Source: Xanthomonas sp. DAR 35659
Lineage (GTDB): Bacteria > Pseudomonadota > Gammaproteobacteria > Xanthomonadales > Xanthomonadaceae
Reading direction: 5' to 3'
Length of the DNA: 64,000 nucleotides
NCBI RefSeq assembly: GCF_041242975.1
Contig: NZ_CP162488.1
Coordinates: forward strand, 4,392,001 to 4,456,000
The notes under the pieces were generated by a model. The model worked only from the letters and a program-made list of their open reading frames with translations, was not told the DNA's origin and ran no database searches. Of this stretch, positions 28,924 to 39,495 are shown piece by piece (the stretch's first letter is position 1; each line of letters begins with the position of its first letter). A program made the position numbers and the translations under genes.

Positions 28924-29400
28924 ATGTCTAAGCGAAAGTCCGGCGAGGGCCATACCACCGCGCCGATGCCGGCGTTGGACGCGGCACTGGCGGACAAGGT
29001 GGGCGACCCGTTGCGACGTGCCTTGTGGCTCGATGCGCTGGACCGACAGTTGCGCCCCCATCTGTCGCCGAACCTCGCCTCCCGTTGCCGGTTGGCCAAT
29101 GTGAACGGCGAACAGCTCGTTTTTCTCGTTGACTCTCCGGTCTGGCACGCCCGTGTGAGGCTGGCCGAGGCCGACATCCTTGCTGCTGCCCGATCCCTCG
29201 GACTGAAAGCCACCCGGGTGACCGTCAAGATTGCGACTGCACCTGCGCACTCCCCAATGCATCAGGCAAGAAACAAGCCAGCACCGGTCTCCGCGGCGAC
29301 GCACAAGGGGTTGCGCGACGCGCTGGCATCCTTGCAGGACGTCGATTCCACTACGCCCGCAACAACCGCGGCCTCCGGCCGCGGCGGTCTGCGTACGTAG
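28924..29400 (+). CDS. DciA-type replicative helicase loader (DUF721)
   Basis: 158-residue protein of the DUF721 family, now associated with DciA, which loads the DnaB helicase in bacteria lacking DnaC/DnaI. Visible landmarks are PLRRALWLDALDRQLRPHLS and the DUF721 strand-rich core CRLANVNGEQLVFLVDSPVW, then AEADILAAARSLGLKATRVT. The C-terminus is low-complexity and probably disordered. It is divergent from the M23 gene with at most 10 bases between the start codons. The assignment is from motif recognition. Confidence 0.8.
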   Translation: MSKRKSGEGHTTAPMPALDAALADKVGDPLRRALWLDALDRQLRPHLSPNLASRCRLANVNGEQLVFLVDSPVWHARVRLAEADILAAARSLGLKATRVTVKIATAPAHSPMHQARNKPAPVSAATHKGLRDALASLQDVDSTTPATTAASGRGGLRT

Positions 29401-29549
29401 ACAGACACGACGCCACCCGACGCATCCTAACGGGCGCCGGGCGCGAGGTCGTTACCGATTCGTTAAATAGAAGTTAAGGAAAGTGCGCCATCGGCGATGG
29501 CGTCCCGGTTCCGTGACCGGAGGCGGCCCCGGCAACGGGGCGCCGAACT

Positions 29550-30461
29550 TTAGGCGTAAGCCACGGCCCCGTAGGCCACCGGCGCCGGCTGCGCGCCGGC
29601 ATCGAAGCTCACCCACTCCCACGCGGCCTGCTCGGCGAGCAGTGCGCGGACCAGCTTGTTGTTCAGCGCATGGCCGGATTTGTAGCCTTCGTAGGCGCCC
29701 AGGATGGCGCCGCCGGCCAGGTACAGATCGCCGATCGCGTCCAGGATCTTGTGCCGCACGAACTCGTCGGCATAACGCAGGCCGTCGTCGTTGAGCACGC
29801 GGAACTCGTCGAGCACGATGGCGTTGTCCATCGACCCGCCCAGGCCGAGATTGCGCTCGCGCATGTACTCCAGATCGCGCATGAAACCGAAGGTGCGCGC
29901 GCGGGAGATTTCCTTGATGTAGGCCATGGTCGAGAACTCGATTTCCTGGCGCGACTGCTTGGCCGGGATCATCGGGTGGTCGAACTGGATGGTGAAGCCG
30001 AGCTTGTAGCCGTCGTACGGCTCGAAGCGCGCGATCTTGTCGCCGTCGCGCACTTCCACCGGCCGCTTGATGCGGATGAAGCGCTTGGGCTTGCCCTGTT
30101 CGACGATGCCCGCTGACTGCAGCAGGAACACGAACGGACCCGAGGAACCGTCCATGATCGGCAGTTCGGCCGAGGACAGTTCGACGATGGCGTTGTCGAC
30201 GCCGAGGCCGGCCATCGCCGACATCAGGTGTTCCACCGTCTGGATCTTGGCCTCGCCGCGGCTCAGCCCGGTGCACAGCGTGGTCTCGGTGACCAGTTCG
30301 GCATCGGCCGGCACTTCCACCGCCGGTTCCAGGTCGACCCGGCGGAACACGATGCCATGGTCGGCCGGTGCCGGGCGCAGCGTCATGTACACCTTGTCGC
30401 CGCTATGCAGGCCAACGCCGGTGGCGCGGATCGTGTTCTTGAGAGTGCGTTGCTGGGTCAT
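29550..30461 (-). CDS. lpxC: UDP-3-O-acyl-N-acetylglucosamine deacetylase
   Basis: 303-residue zinc enzyme that commits UDP-GlcNAc to lipid A synthesis. It has [20 protein letters not shown] at the N-terminus, zinc/catalytic block [17 protein letters not shown] (Glu-His), [19 protein letters not shown] with the other His/Asp ligands, and a late [13 protein letters not shown] with the catalytic His. The length matches E. coli LpxC (305). A good promoter sits 52-80 bases upstream, so lpxC can be transcribed apart from the dcw cluster. ftsZ is upstream and terminated between the two. Confidence 0.98.
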   Translation of the reverse strand: MTQQRTLKNTIRATGVGLHSGDKVYMTLRPAPADHGIVFRRVDLEPAVEVPADAELVTETTLCTGLSRGEAKIQTVEHLMSAMAGLGVDNAIVELSSAELPIMDGSSGPFVFLLQSAGIVEQGKPKRFIRIKRPVEVRDGDKIARFEPYDGYKLGFTIQFDHPMIPAKQSRQEIEFSTMAYIKEISRARTFGFMRDLEYMRERNLGLGGSMDNAIVLDEFRVLNDDGLRYADEFVRHKILDAIGDLYLAGGAILGAYEGYKSGHALNNKLVRALLAEQAAWEWVSFDAGAQPAPVAYGAVAYA

Positions 30462-30512
30462 GGGAGACAGTCTGGGAACGTCCGCTCAGACGGGAACTGA
30501 ACGGAATCGAGA

Positions 30513-30541
30513 ATATCACGCGTTTAGCCAAATTTTAACAA
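30513..30541 (-). promoter_or_regulatory. Sigma-70-type promoter for lpxC
   Basis: On the minus strand TTGTTA (30536-30541) and TGATAT (30513-30518) are separated by exactly 17 bases, in an AT-rich pocket of otherwise GC-rich DNA 52 bases upstream of the lpxC ATG. Confidence 0.6.
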
Positions 30542-30595
30542 TCCGGTCACAGTGTCCTATCCACGCAACGCTGGTCCAGCCGGCGTTGCGGGCGC

Positions 30596-30625
30596 AAAAA
30601 CCTGCCGGGTCGGCGCGACCCGGCA
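30596..30625 (-). terminator. Rho-independent terminator after ftsZ
   Basis: On the minus strand TGCCGGGTCG, loop CGC and CGACCCGGCA form a perfect 10-bp stem followed by GG and TTTTT. It lies 205 bases after the ftsZ stop and marks the end of the dcw transcript. The rest of 30462-30829 holds the lpxC promoter and GC-rich stems with no gene. Confidence 0.85.
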
Positions 30626-30829
30626 GCAAGGGCACGGCACGCCGCGCAAGCGGACTCCCGCGCGACGGTAGGACGGCCGGCACCGGGCCGGCCCGGCGCG
30701 GTCAGGCGGCGTCGAGGCGCAGGGCGGACGGTGTGCTGGCGACGCAGCGCGTCGCCCACCGGTTCGCACCTGGCCACGGATGGCCAGGCTGGGCCATCCG
30801 CACGCCGGACTGTCGCGCCAGGAACGCCA

Positions 30830-32050
30830 TCAGTCGGCCTGGCGGCGCAGGAACGCCGGGATATCCAGGTAGTCGTTGGGCAGGTCGGCCGCCGCCGGCG
30901 CCGGCGCGGATGCGCCCATCGCCTCGCCGCTCGGACGGCGCAGGCCCAGGCCCATCGCACCGCCGACCGCCTTGGACACCGCGTCGCCGCCGTGGTCGAA
31001 GTCGCCGAACTCCGGCTGCCCGGTGGTGGCGTTGCGCACCAGCTTGATCGGTGCGCGCTGCTCCGGTCGCTGCGCCTGGCGCGACACCGCGCGGTTCAGG
31101 CCGGTGGCGACCACGGTCACGCGCACTTCGTCCTGCATGTCCTGGTCCAGCACGGTGCCGACCACCACGGTCGCGTCCTCGGAGGCGAAGCCTTCGATGG
31201 TGCGGCCGATCTCGTCGAACTCGGACATGGTGAAGTCCGGGCCGGCGGTGATGTTGACCAGGATGCCGTTGGCGCCGGCCAGGTTGACGTCGTCCAGCAG
31301 CGGGTTCTGGATCGCCGCTTCGGCGGCGGCCTGCGCGCGGTCGTCGCCGCGCGCCGAGCCGGTGCCCATCATCGCCAGGCCCATTTCCGACATCACGGTG
31401 CGCACGTCGGCGAAGTCGACGTTGATCAGGCCCGGACGCACGATCAGGTCGGCGATGCCCTGCACCGCGCCCTGCAGCACATCGTTGGCGGCGCGGAACG
31501 CCTGGATCATGGTGGCGTTGCGGCCGAGCACGGTGATCAGCTTTTCATTCGGAATGGTGATCAGCGAGTCGCAGTGCTGGCTCAGTTCCTCGATGCCCTT
31601 CAGCGCCACCTGCATGCGGCGGCGGCCTTCGAACGGGAACGGCTTGGTGACCACGGCCACGGTCAGGATGCCCATTTCCTTGGCCAGTTGCGCCACCACC
31701 GGCGCGGCGCCGGTACCGGTGCCGCCGCCCATGCCGGCGGTGATGAACACCATGTCCGCGCCCTGCAGCGCGTCCATGATGCGCTCGCGGTCTTCCAGCG
31801 CGGCCTGGCGGCCGACTTCCGGATTCGCGCCCGCGCCCAGGCCCTTGGTGACGTTGGTGCCGAGCTGCAGCTGCAGCTTGGCGCCGCAGTTCTTGATCGC
31901 CTGCGAGTCGGTGTTGGCGGTGATGAACTCCACGCCGTCCACGCTGCTGCTGACCATGTGCGCGACCGCGTTGCCGCCGCCGCCGCCCACGCCAACGACC
32001 TTGATCACTGCATTGGGTGCCATCTTTTCAATCAGTTCGAAATGCGCCAT
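30830..32050 (-). CDS. ftsZ: Cell division protein FtsZ
   Basis: 406-residue tubulin-like GTPase that forms the Z-ring. The GTP-binding signature [13 protein letters not shown], the [11 protein letters not shown] loop and the T7-region NVDFADV are intact. A variable linker leads to the C-terminal peptide [13 protein letters not shown] that binds FtsA/ZipA. AGAGGA lies 7 bases before ATG 32048-32050. It is the last gene of the dcw cluster, separated from ftsA by 293 bases filled with heptamer arrays, and followed by a strong terminator. Confidence 0.98.
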   Translation of the reverse strand: MAHFELIEKMAPNAVIKVVGVGGGGGNAVAHMVSSSVDGVEFITANTDSQAIKNCGAKLQLQLGTNVTKGLGAGANPEVGRQAALEDRERIMDALQGADMVFITAGMGGGTGTGAAPVVAQLAKEMGILTVAVVTKPFPFEGRRRMQVALKGIEELSQHCDSLITIPNEKLITVLGRNATMIQAFRAANDVLQGAVQGIADLIVRPGLINVDFADVRTVMSEMGLAMMGTGSARGDDRAQAAAEAAIQNPLLDDVNLAGANGILVNITAGPDFTMSEFDEIGRTIEGFASEDATVVVGTVLDQDMQDEVRVTVVATGLNRAVSRQAQRPEQRAPIKLVRNATTGQPEFGDFDHGGDAVSKAVGGAMGLGLRRPSGEAMGASAPAPAAADLPNDYLDIPAFLRRQAD

Positions 32051-32072
32051 GTCCGTTTCCTCTTTGAGCTGT

Positions 32073-32338
32073 GAATGGGGAATCGGGAATGGGGAATCGG
32101 ATCGCTCCGTTCGCCTGCCCGACACCCGCATTTCAGCGAGTGTTGTTGTTTGGAAGCCGGGAGTGGGGAATCGGGAATGGGGAATCGCAGCAGCGATCTC
32201 CACTCCCCCATCCGCTCCTCGGCGGAAGTACAAAAAAACTACGCCCTACCTGCCCTACCGCTCTCCACTCTCTCTCTCAACCACCGCTCTTCGCTTTTCG
32301 CTCTTACCTATTCCCAATTCCCGATTCCCTGTTCCCGG
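32073..32338. repeat. Heptamer (GGGAATC/G) arrays between ftsA and ftsZ
   Basis: Two direct arrays (32073-32100 and 32159-32187) of GGGAATC/GGGAATG units and one inverted array (32308-32338) occupy most of the 293-bp gap. Each array supplies four G-tracts of three or more with 4-base loops, a G-quadruplex-compatible pattern. Direct and inverted arrays could also pair as a long stem in the dcw mRNA. Confidence 0.85.
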
Positions 32339-32343
32339 CTCCA

Positions 32344-33579
32344 TCAGAACTCGCCGCGATACCAGTTCTTCAATTTCTTGAACAAGCTGCCGGCGCGGCC
32401 AGTCGGCAGCGACGGGCGGCGCGGGTGTTCGATCTGGCTGCCCATCAACAGCAGGCCCACGCCGGTGGCGTGCACCGGGTTGCCGACGACTTCGCCCAGG
32501 CCGGTGACGTGCTGGGGAATGCCCACGCGCACCGGCATCTGCACCATTTCCTCGGCCAGTTCGACCACGCCTTCCATCTTCGAGGCGCCACCAGTGAGCA
32601 CCATGCCGGCGCGCACCAGTTCCTCGAAGCCGGAGCGGCGCAGTTCCGCCTGCACCATCTCGAAGATCTCCTCGTAGCGGCCCTGCACCGCCTGCGCCAG
32701 CGAATGGCGCGGCATGCGCCGCGGCGGACGGTCGCCGACGCTGGGCACCTGGATGCTTTCTTCCGCGGTGGCCAGCTGCGCCAGGGCGCAGGCGTAGCGC
32801 ACCTTGATCTGCTCGGCTTCCGGCGTCGGCGTGCGCAGCATGTGCGCGATGTCGTTGGTGACGTGGTCGCCGGCGATCGGCAGCGAGGCGGTGTGGCAGA
32901 TCGCGCCCTGCACGAACACCGCCAGGTCGGTGGTGCCGGCGCCCATGTCCACCAGCACCACGCCCAGCTCGCGCTCGTCGGCGGTCAGCACCGCCACCGA
33001 GGATGCCAGCGAGGACAGGATCAGGTCGTCCACCTGCAGGCCGCAGCGCTGCACGCACTTGCTGATGTTGGCCGCGGCCGACTGCGCGCACACCACCAGG
33101 TGCGCGTGCACCTCCAGGCGCACGCCGGTCATGCCGACCGGGTTGCGGATGCCTTCCTGCGAATCGTCCAGCACGTACTCGCGCGGGATCGCGTGCAGGA
33201 TGCGCTGGTCGGCCGGGATCGCCACCGCCTTGGCCGCTTCCAGCACGCGGTCCAGGTCGGTCCAGGTCACTTCGCCGTCGCGGATCGGCACGATCCCGGG
33301 CGAGTTCTTGCACTGCACGTGGTTGCCGGAGATCGAGGCGTAGACCGAACGGATCTCGCAGCCGGCCATCAGCTCCGCTTCCTCGACCGCGCGCTGGATC
33401 GACTGCACGGTGGATTCGATGTCCACGACCACGCCGCGCTTGAGCCCGCGCGATTCGTGCGAACCGATGCCGATCACCTCGATCGGGTTGCCGGGCGAGT
33501 ACTCGCCGACCAGCGCGACGACCTTGGAGGTGCCGATGTCCAGTCCAACGATGAGGGATTTGTCGCCTTTGCGGTTCAT
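32344..33579 (-). CDS. ftsA: Cell division protein FtsA
   Basis: 411-residue actin-like protein that tethers FtsZ to the inner membrane and recruits later division proteins. N-terminal phosphate loop LIVGLDIGTSKVVALVGEYS; SHESRGLKRGVVVDIESTV; phosphate-2 VVLVDMGAGTTDLAVF; adenosine motif MVLTGGASKMEGV; and a C-terminal amphipathic membrane-targeting helix (LFKKLKNWYRGEF). The start ATG (33577-33579) overlaps the ftsQ stop by 4 bases, giving translational coupling. Confidence 0.98.
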   Translation of the reverse strand: MNRKGDKSLIVGLDIGTSKVVALVGEYSPGNPIEVIGIGSHESRGLKRGVVVDIESTVQSIQRAVEEAELMAGCEIRSVYASISGNHVQCKNSPGIVPIRDGEVTWTDLDRVLEAAKAVAIPADQRILHAIPREYVLDDSQEGIRNPVGMTGVRLEVHAHLVVCAQSAAANISKCVQRCGLQVDDLILSSLASSVAVLTADERELGVVLVDMGAGTTDLAVFVQGAICHTASLPIAGDHVTNDIAHMLRTPTPEAEQIKVRYACALAQLATAEESIQVPSVGDRPPRRMPRHSLAQAVQGRYEEIFEMVQAELRRSGFEELVRAGMVLTGGASKMEGVVELAEEMVQMPVRVGIPQHVTGLGEVVGNPVHATGVGLLLMGSQIEHPRRPSLPTGRAGSLFKKLKNWYRGEF

Positions 33580-34418
33580 GTCTTGGAGCCGGGAATGGGG
33601 AATCGGGAATCGGGAATGGTGAGGAGCGGGTTCGTGCGCGCGGATGGAGGATCGGCGATCGCCGCATGGCGCGCGGTTTGGGTCGGTGCCGGCGGCTTTT
33701 TCTCCATTCCCGGTTCCCGATTCACGATTCCCCGCTCCACCGTAAAGCCATTGGTGTAGCGCAGGTCGGCGCGCGCCACGGGGCCTTGATCGCCTTGCAA
33801 CAGTTGCGGCAGCACGCGGGCGAAACGGGCCAGGCGGGTGCGCGCGTCGTCGCGGCCGACCACCACCTGCACGTTGTCGCCCAGTTGCAGCGACCAGCTG
33901 CCGCGTGCGTCCATCGCCACGCCGTTGACCGACAACCCGGCCGGCGCGAAAAGCGCGCGCGATTCGTTGTACAGCGCCACCACTTCCTGCGCCTTTGCAT
34001 CCGGCCCGGCCAACTGCGGCAGGGCTGTGCCGCGCAGTTCGGCGGGCAGGGCGAAGATGCGGCCCTGCTCGGACAGCATGCGGTCCGCGCCCCAGCGCGC
34101 GAACGGGCGATGTTCGGTGACGCGCACTTCCAGCACGTCCGGCCAGCGCTTGCGCACGCGCGCGCTCTCCACCCACGGCAGGCGCTCGATCGCGTCCTGC
34201 GCATCCTGCAGGCGCACCGCGAAGAAGCCGCGGCGCGCGTACGGCAGCACCACCTGCCGCAACTGCTCGGCCGGCACGCGCTTGAAATCGCCGCTGACCT
34301 GCAACCGGCTCAACGGCCAGCGCTCGGCGCCGACCCAGCCGTTGAGCACCGCCACCACCGGCAGCGCGACCAGGGCCAGCGCCAGCAGCCAGGCGAGGAT
34401 GCGCAGCAGGGCGCTCAT
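33576..34418 (-). CDS. ftsQ: Cell division protein FtsQ with repeat-encoded C-terminal tail
   Basis: 280-residue bitopic divisome protein. One membrane segment (about residues 6-26), a POTRA domain (LSRLQVSGDFKRVPAEQLRQ ... LPWVESARVRKRWPDVLEV) and the FtsQ domain (VTEHRPFARWG ... ADLRYTNGFTVE) are present. FtsQ links early and late divisome proteins through FtsB/FtsL. Conserved sequence stops near residue 227; the last 53 residues come from the heptamer element. AAAGG lies 7-8 bases before ATG 34416-34418; the longer upstream frame also runs into repeat DNA. The stop overlaps the ftsA start. Confidence 0.95.
   Translation of the reverse strand: MSALLRILAWLLALALVALPVVAVLNGWVGAERWPLSRLQVSGDFKRVPAEQLRQVVLPYARRGFFAVRLQDAQDAIERLPWVESARVRKRWPDVLEVRVTEHRPFARWGADRMLSEQGRIFALPAELRGTALPQLAGPDAKAQEVVALYNESRALFAPAGLSVNGVAMDARGSWSLQLGDNVQVVVGRDDARTRLARFARVLPQLLQGDQGPVARADLRYTNGFTVERGIVNREPGMEKKPPAPTQTARHAAIADPPSARTNPLLTIPDSRFPIPGSKT
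33591..33734. repeat. Paired heptamer arrays inside the 3' end of ftsQ
   Basis: A direct GGGAATC array (33591-33619) and an inverted array (33704-33734) about 84 bases apart. The pair lies inside the annotated ftsQ frame and encodes its non-conserved tail, including [16 protein letters not shown]. Confidence 0.85.
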
Positions 34419-34438
34419 TGGCGCACCTTTGGGTGCGC

Positions 34439-34536
34439 GGGAATGGAGAATCGGGAATAGGGAATGGACACGGCAAAAGCCGGCGCGCACGCGGCACCGC
34501 TCTTCCCCATTCCCGATTCCCGACTCCCCATTCCCG
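34439..34536. repeat. Paired heptamer arrays between ddl and ftsQ
   Basis: Direct array 34439-34467 and inverted array 34506-34536, 38 bases apart, fill the 121-bp gap between the ddl stop (34540) and the ftsQ start. The units are GGGAATC/G with some decay (GAGAATC, GGGAATA). Confidence 0.85.
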
Positions 34537-34539
34537 GCT

Positions 34540-35481
34540 TCACAGCGTCTGCTCCAGGATCCGCCAGCACAGGCCTGCGAAATCCACGCCCAGCTGCGCC
34601 GCGGCCTTGGGCACCAGCGAATGGCTGGTCATGCCGGGCGCGGTGTTGACCTCGATCAACTGCAGGCCGCGCACGCGGTCGCGCATCACGTCGACGCGGC
34701 CCCAGCCGCTGCAACCGGCCGCGGCGAAGGCCTGCAGCGCGAGCTGGCGGATCCGGGTCTCGTCCTCGCCGCTCATGCCCGGGCACAGGTACTGGGTGTC
34801 CTCGGCGATGTACTTGGCGTGGTAGTCGTACCAGTCGCCGGCGGGGACGATGCGGATCGAGGGCAGCGCGACGTCGCCGAGGATGCCGACGGTGTATTCC
34901 TCGCCCTGCACCATCTGCTCCATCAGCAGTTCGCCGCGGTAGTCGGCGGCGAAGGCGCGCACCGGCGCCAGGTCGGCCTCGGACAGCACCCGGAACACGC
35001 CGACGCTGGACCCTTCGCAGGCCGGCTTGACGAACAGCGGATAGCCCAGCGCGGCGGCCGCGGCGGCCAGGTCGGCCGCGGCGTCGATGCGGGCAAAGCC
35101 CGGCGTCGGCAGGCCGGCGGCGATCCACACCTGCTTGGTGCGGATCTTGTCCAGGGTCAGCGCGCTGCCGAGCACGTCGGGACCGGTGAACGGCACCTGC
35201 AGCGCGCGCAGCAGGCCCTGCAGCACGCCGTTCTCGCCGTCGCCGCCGTGCAGGATGTTGAACACACGGTCGACCTCGCCGGCGCGGATGCGCTCGAGCA
35301 GGGCGGGAATGCCGTCCACCGGCTGCGCGTCGACGCCAAGGCTGCGCAGCGCCTCGAGCACGTTGGCGCCGGAGTTCAGCGACACCTCGCGCTCGCTGGA
35401 GCTGCCGCCGAGCAGCACGGCGACGCGGCCGAACGCGGCCGCGTCGGTGACGCGCGTCGGCGGCAGGGTCGGCGCGCTCAT
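34540..35481 (-). CDS. ddl: D-alanine--D-alanine ligase
   Basis: 313-residue ATP-grasp enzyme that makes the D-Ala-D-Ala dipeptide for peptidoglycan. Landmarks: [19 protein letters not shown], the N-domain loop [32 protein letters not shown] (ATP-binding), and the metal-binding end [18 protein letters not shown]. This is the DdlB-type gene always found in dcw clusters. ATG 35479-35481 overlaps the murC stop by 4 bases. A heptamer array pair begins right after the stop. Confidence 0.97.
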   Translation of the reverse strand: MSAPTLPPTRVTDAAAFGRVAVLLGGSSSEREVSLNSGANVLEALRSLGVDAQPVDGIPALLERIRAGEVDRVFNILHGGDGENGVLQGLLRALQVPFTGPDVLGSALTLDKIRTKQVWIAAGLPTPGFARIDAAADLAAAAAALGYPLFVKPACEGSSVGVFRVLSEADLAPVRAFAADYRGELLMEQMVQGEEYTVGILGDVALPSIRIVPAGDWYDYHAKYIAEDTQYLCPGMSGEDETRIRQLALQAFAAAGCSGWGRVDVMRDRVRGLQLIEVNTAPGMTSHSLVPKAAAQLGVDFAGLCWRILEQTL

Positions 35482-36914
35482 GCGTCCGCTCCCGCGGCGA
35501 AGCCGTCCTGGGCGATGTGCTGGGCGACGTAGCCGATGTCGCCGGCGCCCATCATCAGCAGCAGGTCGCCGTCCTGCAGCACGTCCGGCAACACATTGCC
35601 CAACTCGGCGACCTGGCCCACCACCACCGGCTCGCTGCGGCCGCGCGCCCGGATCGCGCGTGCCAGCGAACGCGCGTCGGCGCCGGGGATCGGCGCCTCG
35701 CCGGCCGGATAGACCTCGCTGAGGACCAGCGCGTCCACTTCCGACAGCACCGCGGCGAAGGCGTCGAACTGGTCGCGGGTGCGGCTGTAGCGATGCGGCT
35801 GGAACGCGACCACCAGGCGCTTGTCTGGCCAGCCGCCACGCGCGGCGGCGAACACCGCGGCCAGTTCGCGCGGATGGTGGCCGTAGTCGTCGACCAGGCG
35901 CACGCGCGCGCCGCTGGCGGTGGTCACTTCGCCCAGGTCGTTGAAGCGGCGGCCGATGCCGGCGAAGCTCTGCAGTGCGCTGGCGATCGCCTCCGGCGCC
36001 ACGCCGAGCTGCCAGCCGATGGCGGCGGCGGCCAGCGCATTGAGGACGTTGTGGCGACCCGGCAGTGCGAGGGTCACCGGGATGCTGCTGCCTTCGGGCA
36101 GGCGCAGGGTGAAGCGCATGCGCGGACCGTCCTGGACCACGTCCTCGGCGCGCACGTCGGCGTTCTCGCTGAGGCCATAGCTCATCACGTGGCGCGGCGT
36201 CTTCGCCGCCAGCGCGGCCACTTCCGGATCGTCGATGCACAGCACCGCCAGGCCGTAGAACGGCAGGCGCTGCAGGAACTCGGCGAAGGCGGCCTGGACC
36301 CGGGCGAAGTCGTTGCCGTAGTTCTCCAGGTGATCGGCATCGATGTTGGTGATGACCGAGATCAGCGGATTCAGGCGCAGGAAGCTGCCGTCGCTCTCGT
36401 CGGCCTCGGCCACCAGCCACTGGCCGCCGCCGAGCTTGGCGTTGGCGCCGGCGGCGAGCAGTTGCCCGCCGATCACGAAGGTCGGGTCCAGCCCGCCTTC
36501 GCTGAGCACCGCCGCAGCCAGGCTGGTGGTGGTGGTCTTGCCGTGGGTGCCGGCCACCGCGATGCCGCGGCGGAAGCGCATCAGCTCGGCCAGCATCGCC
36601 GCGCGCGGCATGATCGGAATGCGCTGGCTGCGCGCCTCCATCAGTTCCGGGTTGTCCTCGCGGATCGCGCTGGACACCACCACGCAGTCGGTGCCCAGCA
36701 CGTTGGCCGCCGAGTGCCCGCGCATCACCCGCGCGCCGAGCTTGACCAGCCGCCGCGTGGCCGCATTGTCGGCGTTGTCGGAGCCGGAGACCTCATAGCC
36801 CAGGGTCAGCATGACCTCGGCGATGCCGCTCATGCCGGTGCCGCCGATGCCGACGAAGTGCACGCGCGGAAACGCGCGGACCAGATCGCCGGTGTCGTGG
36901 AGACGGCGGATCAT
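35478..36914 (-). CDS. murC: UDP-N-acetylmuramate--L-alanine ligase
   Basis: 478-residue cytoplasmic Mur ligase adding L-Ala to UDP-MurNAc. The N-terminal Rossmann-type UDP-binding domain has [18 protein letters not shown], the ATP loop is [12 protein letters not shown], the central motif is [10 protein letters not shown], and the C-terminal domain has [14 protein letters not shown] and [13 protein letters not shown]. Length is close to E. coli MurC (491). ATG 36912-36914 overlaps the murG stop. Confidence 0.98.
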   Translation of the reverse strand: MIRRLHDTGDLVRAFPRVHFVGIGGTGMSGIAEVMLTLGYEVSGSDNADNAATRRLVKLGARVMRGHSAANVLGTDCVVVSSAIREDNPELMEARSQRIPIMPRAAMLAELMRFRRGIAVAGTHGKTTTTSLAAAVLSEGGLDPTFVIGGQLLAAGANAKLGGGQWLVAEADESDGSFLRLNPLISVITNIDADHLENYGNDFARVQAAFAEFLQRLPFYGLAVLCIDDPEVAALAAKTPRHVMSYGLSENADVRAEDVVQDGPRMRFTLRLPEGSSIPVTLALPGRHNVLNALAAAAIGWQLGVAPEAIASALQSFAGIGRRFNDLGEVTTASGARVRLVDDYGHHPRELAAVFAAARGGWPDKRLVVAFQPHRYSRTRDQFDAFAAVLSEVDALVLSEVYPAGEAPIPGADARSLARAIRARGRSEPVVVGQVAELGNVLPDVLQDGDLLLMMGAGDIGYVAQHIAQDGFAAGADA

Positions 36915-38176
36915 TGGTGGCCTCCTGCGGAGGCGGGAATGGGGAATCGGGAATCGGGAATCGGGAAAGGCGCGGCGGCCGTGGCGATCCGTGCCTGTCG
37001 CGTGTTCGTGTCTGCGTGTGTCACTGCGTGGTTCTGCCCTTGATTGTGCTTGTACCCATTCCCCATTCCCGATTCACCACTCCCGTCTTCTTCGAGCACG
37101 ATGTCCGCGATCCGCTCGGCCGCGTCCGGCTTGGCCAGGGTGCGCGCCGCTTCGGCCATCGCCAGGCGCTTGCCGGGGTTGCCGAGCAGGTCGCGCAGCA
37201 CGCCCTGCAGGTTGCTCGCCAGGGCGTCGTCCTGCTTGAGCAGCACCGCGGCGCCACGTTCGACCAGGTATTCGGCGTTGCGGGTCTGGTGGTCGTCGAC
37301 CGCGGCGGCGAACGGCACCAGCACGCTGCCGATGCCCACCGCGCACAGTTCGGCCAGGGTCGAGGCGCCGGCGCGGCACACCACCAGGTCGGCCCAGGCG
37401 TAGGCCGCGGCCATGTCGCCGATGAAGGCTTCGACGCTGGCGGCGACACCGGCCTCGGCATAGGCCTGCGCCGCTTCGTCGCGCAGCTTCTCGCCGCACT
37501 GATGGCGCACCTCGACCTGCGCGCCGAGCGCGGCCAGCGCGCGCGGCAGCGCCTGGTTCAGCACCCGCGCGCCCTGGCTGCCGCCGAGCACCAGCAGGCG
37601 CACCGCGCCATCGCGCGCGGCGAACCGCTGCACCGGCGCGGCCAGCGCGGCGATCTCGGCGCGCACCGGGTTGCCCACCGCTTCCTCGCGCGTGGCGAAG
37701 CTGCCGGGGAAGCCGGTCAGCACGCGCCGCGCCAGCCGTGCCAGCACCTTGTTGGTCAGGCCCGGCGCGCGGTTCTGTTCGTGCACCAGCAGCGGCACCT
37801 TGAGCAGGCGCGCGGCCAGGCCACCGGGACCGGCGGCGAACCCGCCGAAACTGATCACCGCGCGCGGCGCGCGCCGGCGCAGCACGAAGCCGGCGGCGCG
37901 CACCGCGCGCAGCACCCGCACCGGCGCGCCAAGCAACGCCAGCGCGCCCTTGCCGCGCAGGCCGCCGATGGCGATGGTGTCGATCTCGATGCCGTGCTGC
38001 GGCACCAGTTGCGTCTCCATGCGCCCGGCCGCGCCCAGCCACACCACCGGCACGCCGCGCGCGCGCAGCACCTTGGCCACGGCCAGCGCGGGGAAGATGT
38101 GCCCGCCGGTGCCGCCGGCGAGGATCATCACCGGCGCCGCGGAGGCGGCAGCGGAGACGGACGCCGTCGCGCTCAT
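36911..38176 (-). CDS. murG: MurG glycosyltransferase with repeat-encoded C-terminal tail
   Basis: 421-residue lipid II synthase (UDP-GlcNAc transferase, inner face of the membrane). [59 protein letters not shown] and [13 protein letters not shown] are the family signatures. Homology ends near residue 362 ([10 protein letters not shown]); E. coli MurG has 355 residues. The remaining 59 residues derive from a heptamer-array element and end [23 protein letters not shown] 38174-38176 overlaps the ftsW stop by 4 bases. Confidence 0.96.
   Translation of the reverse strand: MSATASVSAAASAAPVMILAGGTGGHIFPALAVAKVLRARGVPVVWLGAAGRMETQLVPQHGIEIDTIAIGGLRGKGALALLGAPVRVLRAVRAAGFVLRRRAPRAVISFGGFAAGPGGLAARLLKVPLLVHEQNRAPGLTNKVLARLARRVLTGFPGSFATREEAVGNPVRAEIAALAAPVQRFAARDGAVRLLVLGGSQGARVLNQALPRALAALGAQVEVRHQCGEKLRDEAAQAYAEAGVAASVEAFIGDMAAAYAWADLVVCRAGASTLAELCAVGIGSVLVPFAAAVDDHQTRNAEYLVERGAAVLLKQDDALASNLQGVLRDLLGNPGKRLAMAEAARTLAKPDAAERIADIVLEEDGSGESGMGNGYKHNQGQNHAVTHADTNTRQARIATAAAPFPIPDSRFPIPASAGGHQ
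36935..37084. repeat. Paired heptamer arrays in the 3' end of murG
   Basis: Direct array 36935-36970 (five G-tracts) and inverted array 37055-37084, about 84 bases apart and entirely inside the murG frame just before murC. The spacing is the same as in the ftsQ copy. Confidence 0.85.
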
Positions 38177-39495
38177 CCCAGCCTCCCGAAGGTCGGCTCG
38201 ACGCGCGGCTGCATGCGGCTGGTGCCGCGGCCCGGCGCGCCGGCCTGGATCGCCGCGGCGACCGCGCTGGCGCTGGCCTCGCGCGCGGCGTGCAGGTCCT
38301 CGGCGTTGTCCACGGTCTGCTTGACCGGCATCGCCGCATCGCTGCGCACCAACGCCACCTGGCGCTCGGCGCGGTTGAGTTCGTAGGACACGCGCAGCAG
38401 CAGGCCCATCGCCACGCAGGTCATCAGCACGCTGGAGCCGCCGGCGGAGATCAGCGGCAGGGTCAGGCCCTTGGTCGGCAGGATGCCCAGGTTCACGCCA
38501 ACCGAGACGAAGCTCTGCAGGCTGATCAACAGGCCGATGCCGAAGGCGATGTAGCCGGAGAAGTGGCGCTTCATCTCCACGCAGCGCATGCCCAACCAGA
38601 AGGCGCGCCCGACCAGCAGCGCATACAGCGCCACGATCAGGCACACGCCGACGAAGCCCAGTTCCTCGGCGATCACCGAGAAGATGAAGTCGGTATGCGC
38701 TTCGGGCAGGTAGTTGAGCTTCTGCACCGAGCCGCCCAGGCCGACCCCGAACAGTTCGCCGCGCCCCACCGCCATCAGCGCGTTGGACAGCTGGTAGCCG
38801 GAGCCGAGCTGGTCGGCCCACGGATCCAGGAACGAGGTGATGCGGCGCAGCCGGTACGGCTCCAGGATCGCGATGAAGGCGAACACCGGCAGGCCGATCA
38901 CGATCGGCATCGACATGCGCGGCAGGTTCACCCCGCCCAGCACCAGCATGCCGGCGGTGATCGCCAGCAGCAGCGTGGAGGAGCCGAAGTCCGGCTGCAG
39001 CAGCAGCAGGCCGACCAGCGCCACCGCCACGCCCAGCGGCTTGAGCATCGCCGGCCAGGTCGCGTTGACCTCGTCGCGGAAGCGCACCAGGTAGCTGGAC
39101 AGCCACACGATGTACAGCACCTTCACCGCTTCCACGGTCTGGAAGCGGGAGATGCCCAGGTTGATCCAGCGCCGCGCGCCGTTGACGGTGCTGCCCAGGC
39201 CGGGCACGAAAACCACCAGCAACAGGGCGAAGCAGGCCAGCAGCAGCAACTGGTTGTACTGCTCGATGTTCTTCAGCTCGGTGCGCATCGCCCAGATCGC
39301 CAGCCCGACGCCACCGGCCAGGAACAGCAGATGCCGGCTCAGGTAGTAGAACGGGCTGGTGGTCAGTTCGATCGAACTGGAGCCGACCATCACCACGCCC
39401 AGCGCGGCCAGCGCCACGGCGGCGCCGAGCAGCCATGGGTCGTAGCGGCCGCCGATGGCCTCCAGCCGGGTCGCTTGGCGGGCAGTGTCGTTCAT
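38173..39495 (-). CDS. ftsW: Septal peptidoglycan glycosyltransferase FtsW
   Basis: 440-residue SEDS-family membrane protein with ten predicted membrane segments; it polymerises septal glycan together with FtsI. Diagnostic SEDS sequence: [49 protein letters not shown] and [17 protein letters not shown]. The C-terminal 60 residues are a cytoplasmic Ala-rich tail. ATG 39493-39495 shares one base with the mraY stop (TGATG). Confidence 0.97.
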   Translation of the reverse strand: MNDTARQATRLEAIGGRYDPWLLGAAVALAALGVVMVGSSSIELTTSPFYYLSRHLLFLAGGVGLAIWAMRTELKNIEQYNQLLLLACFALLLVVFVPGLGSTVNGARRWINLGISRFQTVEAVKVLYIVWLSSYLVRFRDEVNATWPAMLKPLGVAVALVGLLLLQPDFGSSTLLLAITAGMLVLGGVNLPRMSMPIVIGLPVFAFIAILEPYRLRRITSFLDPWADQLGSGYQLSNALMAVGRGELFGVGLGGSVQKLNYLPEAHTDFIFSVIAEELGFVGVCLIVALYALLVGRAFWLGMRCVEMKRHFSGYIAFGIGLLISLQSFVSVGVNLGILPTKGLTLPLISAGGSSVLMTCVAMGLLLRVSYELNRAERQVALVRSDAAMPVKQTVDNAEDLHAAREASASAVAAAIQAGAPGRGTSRMQPRVEPTFGRLG

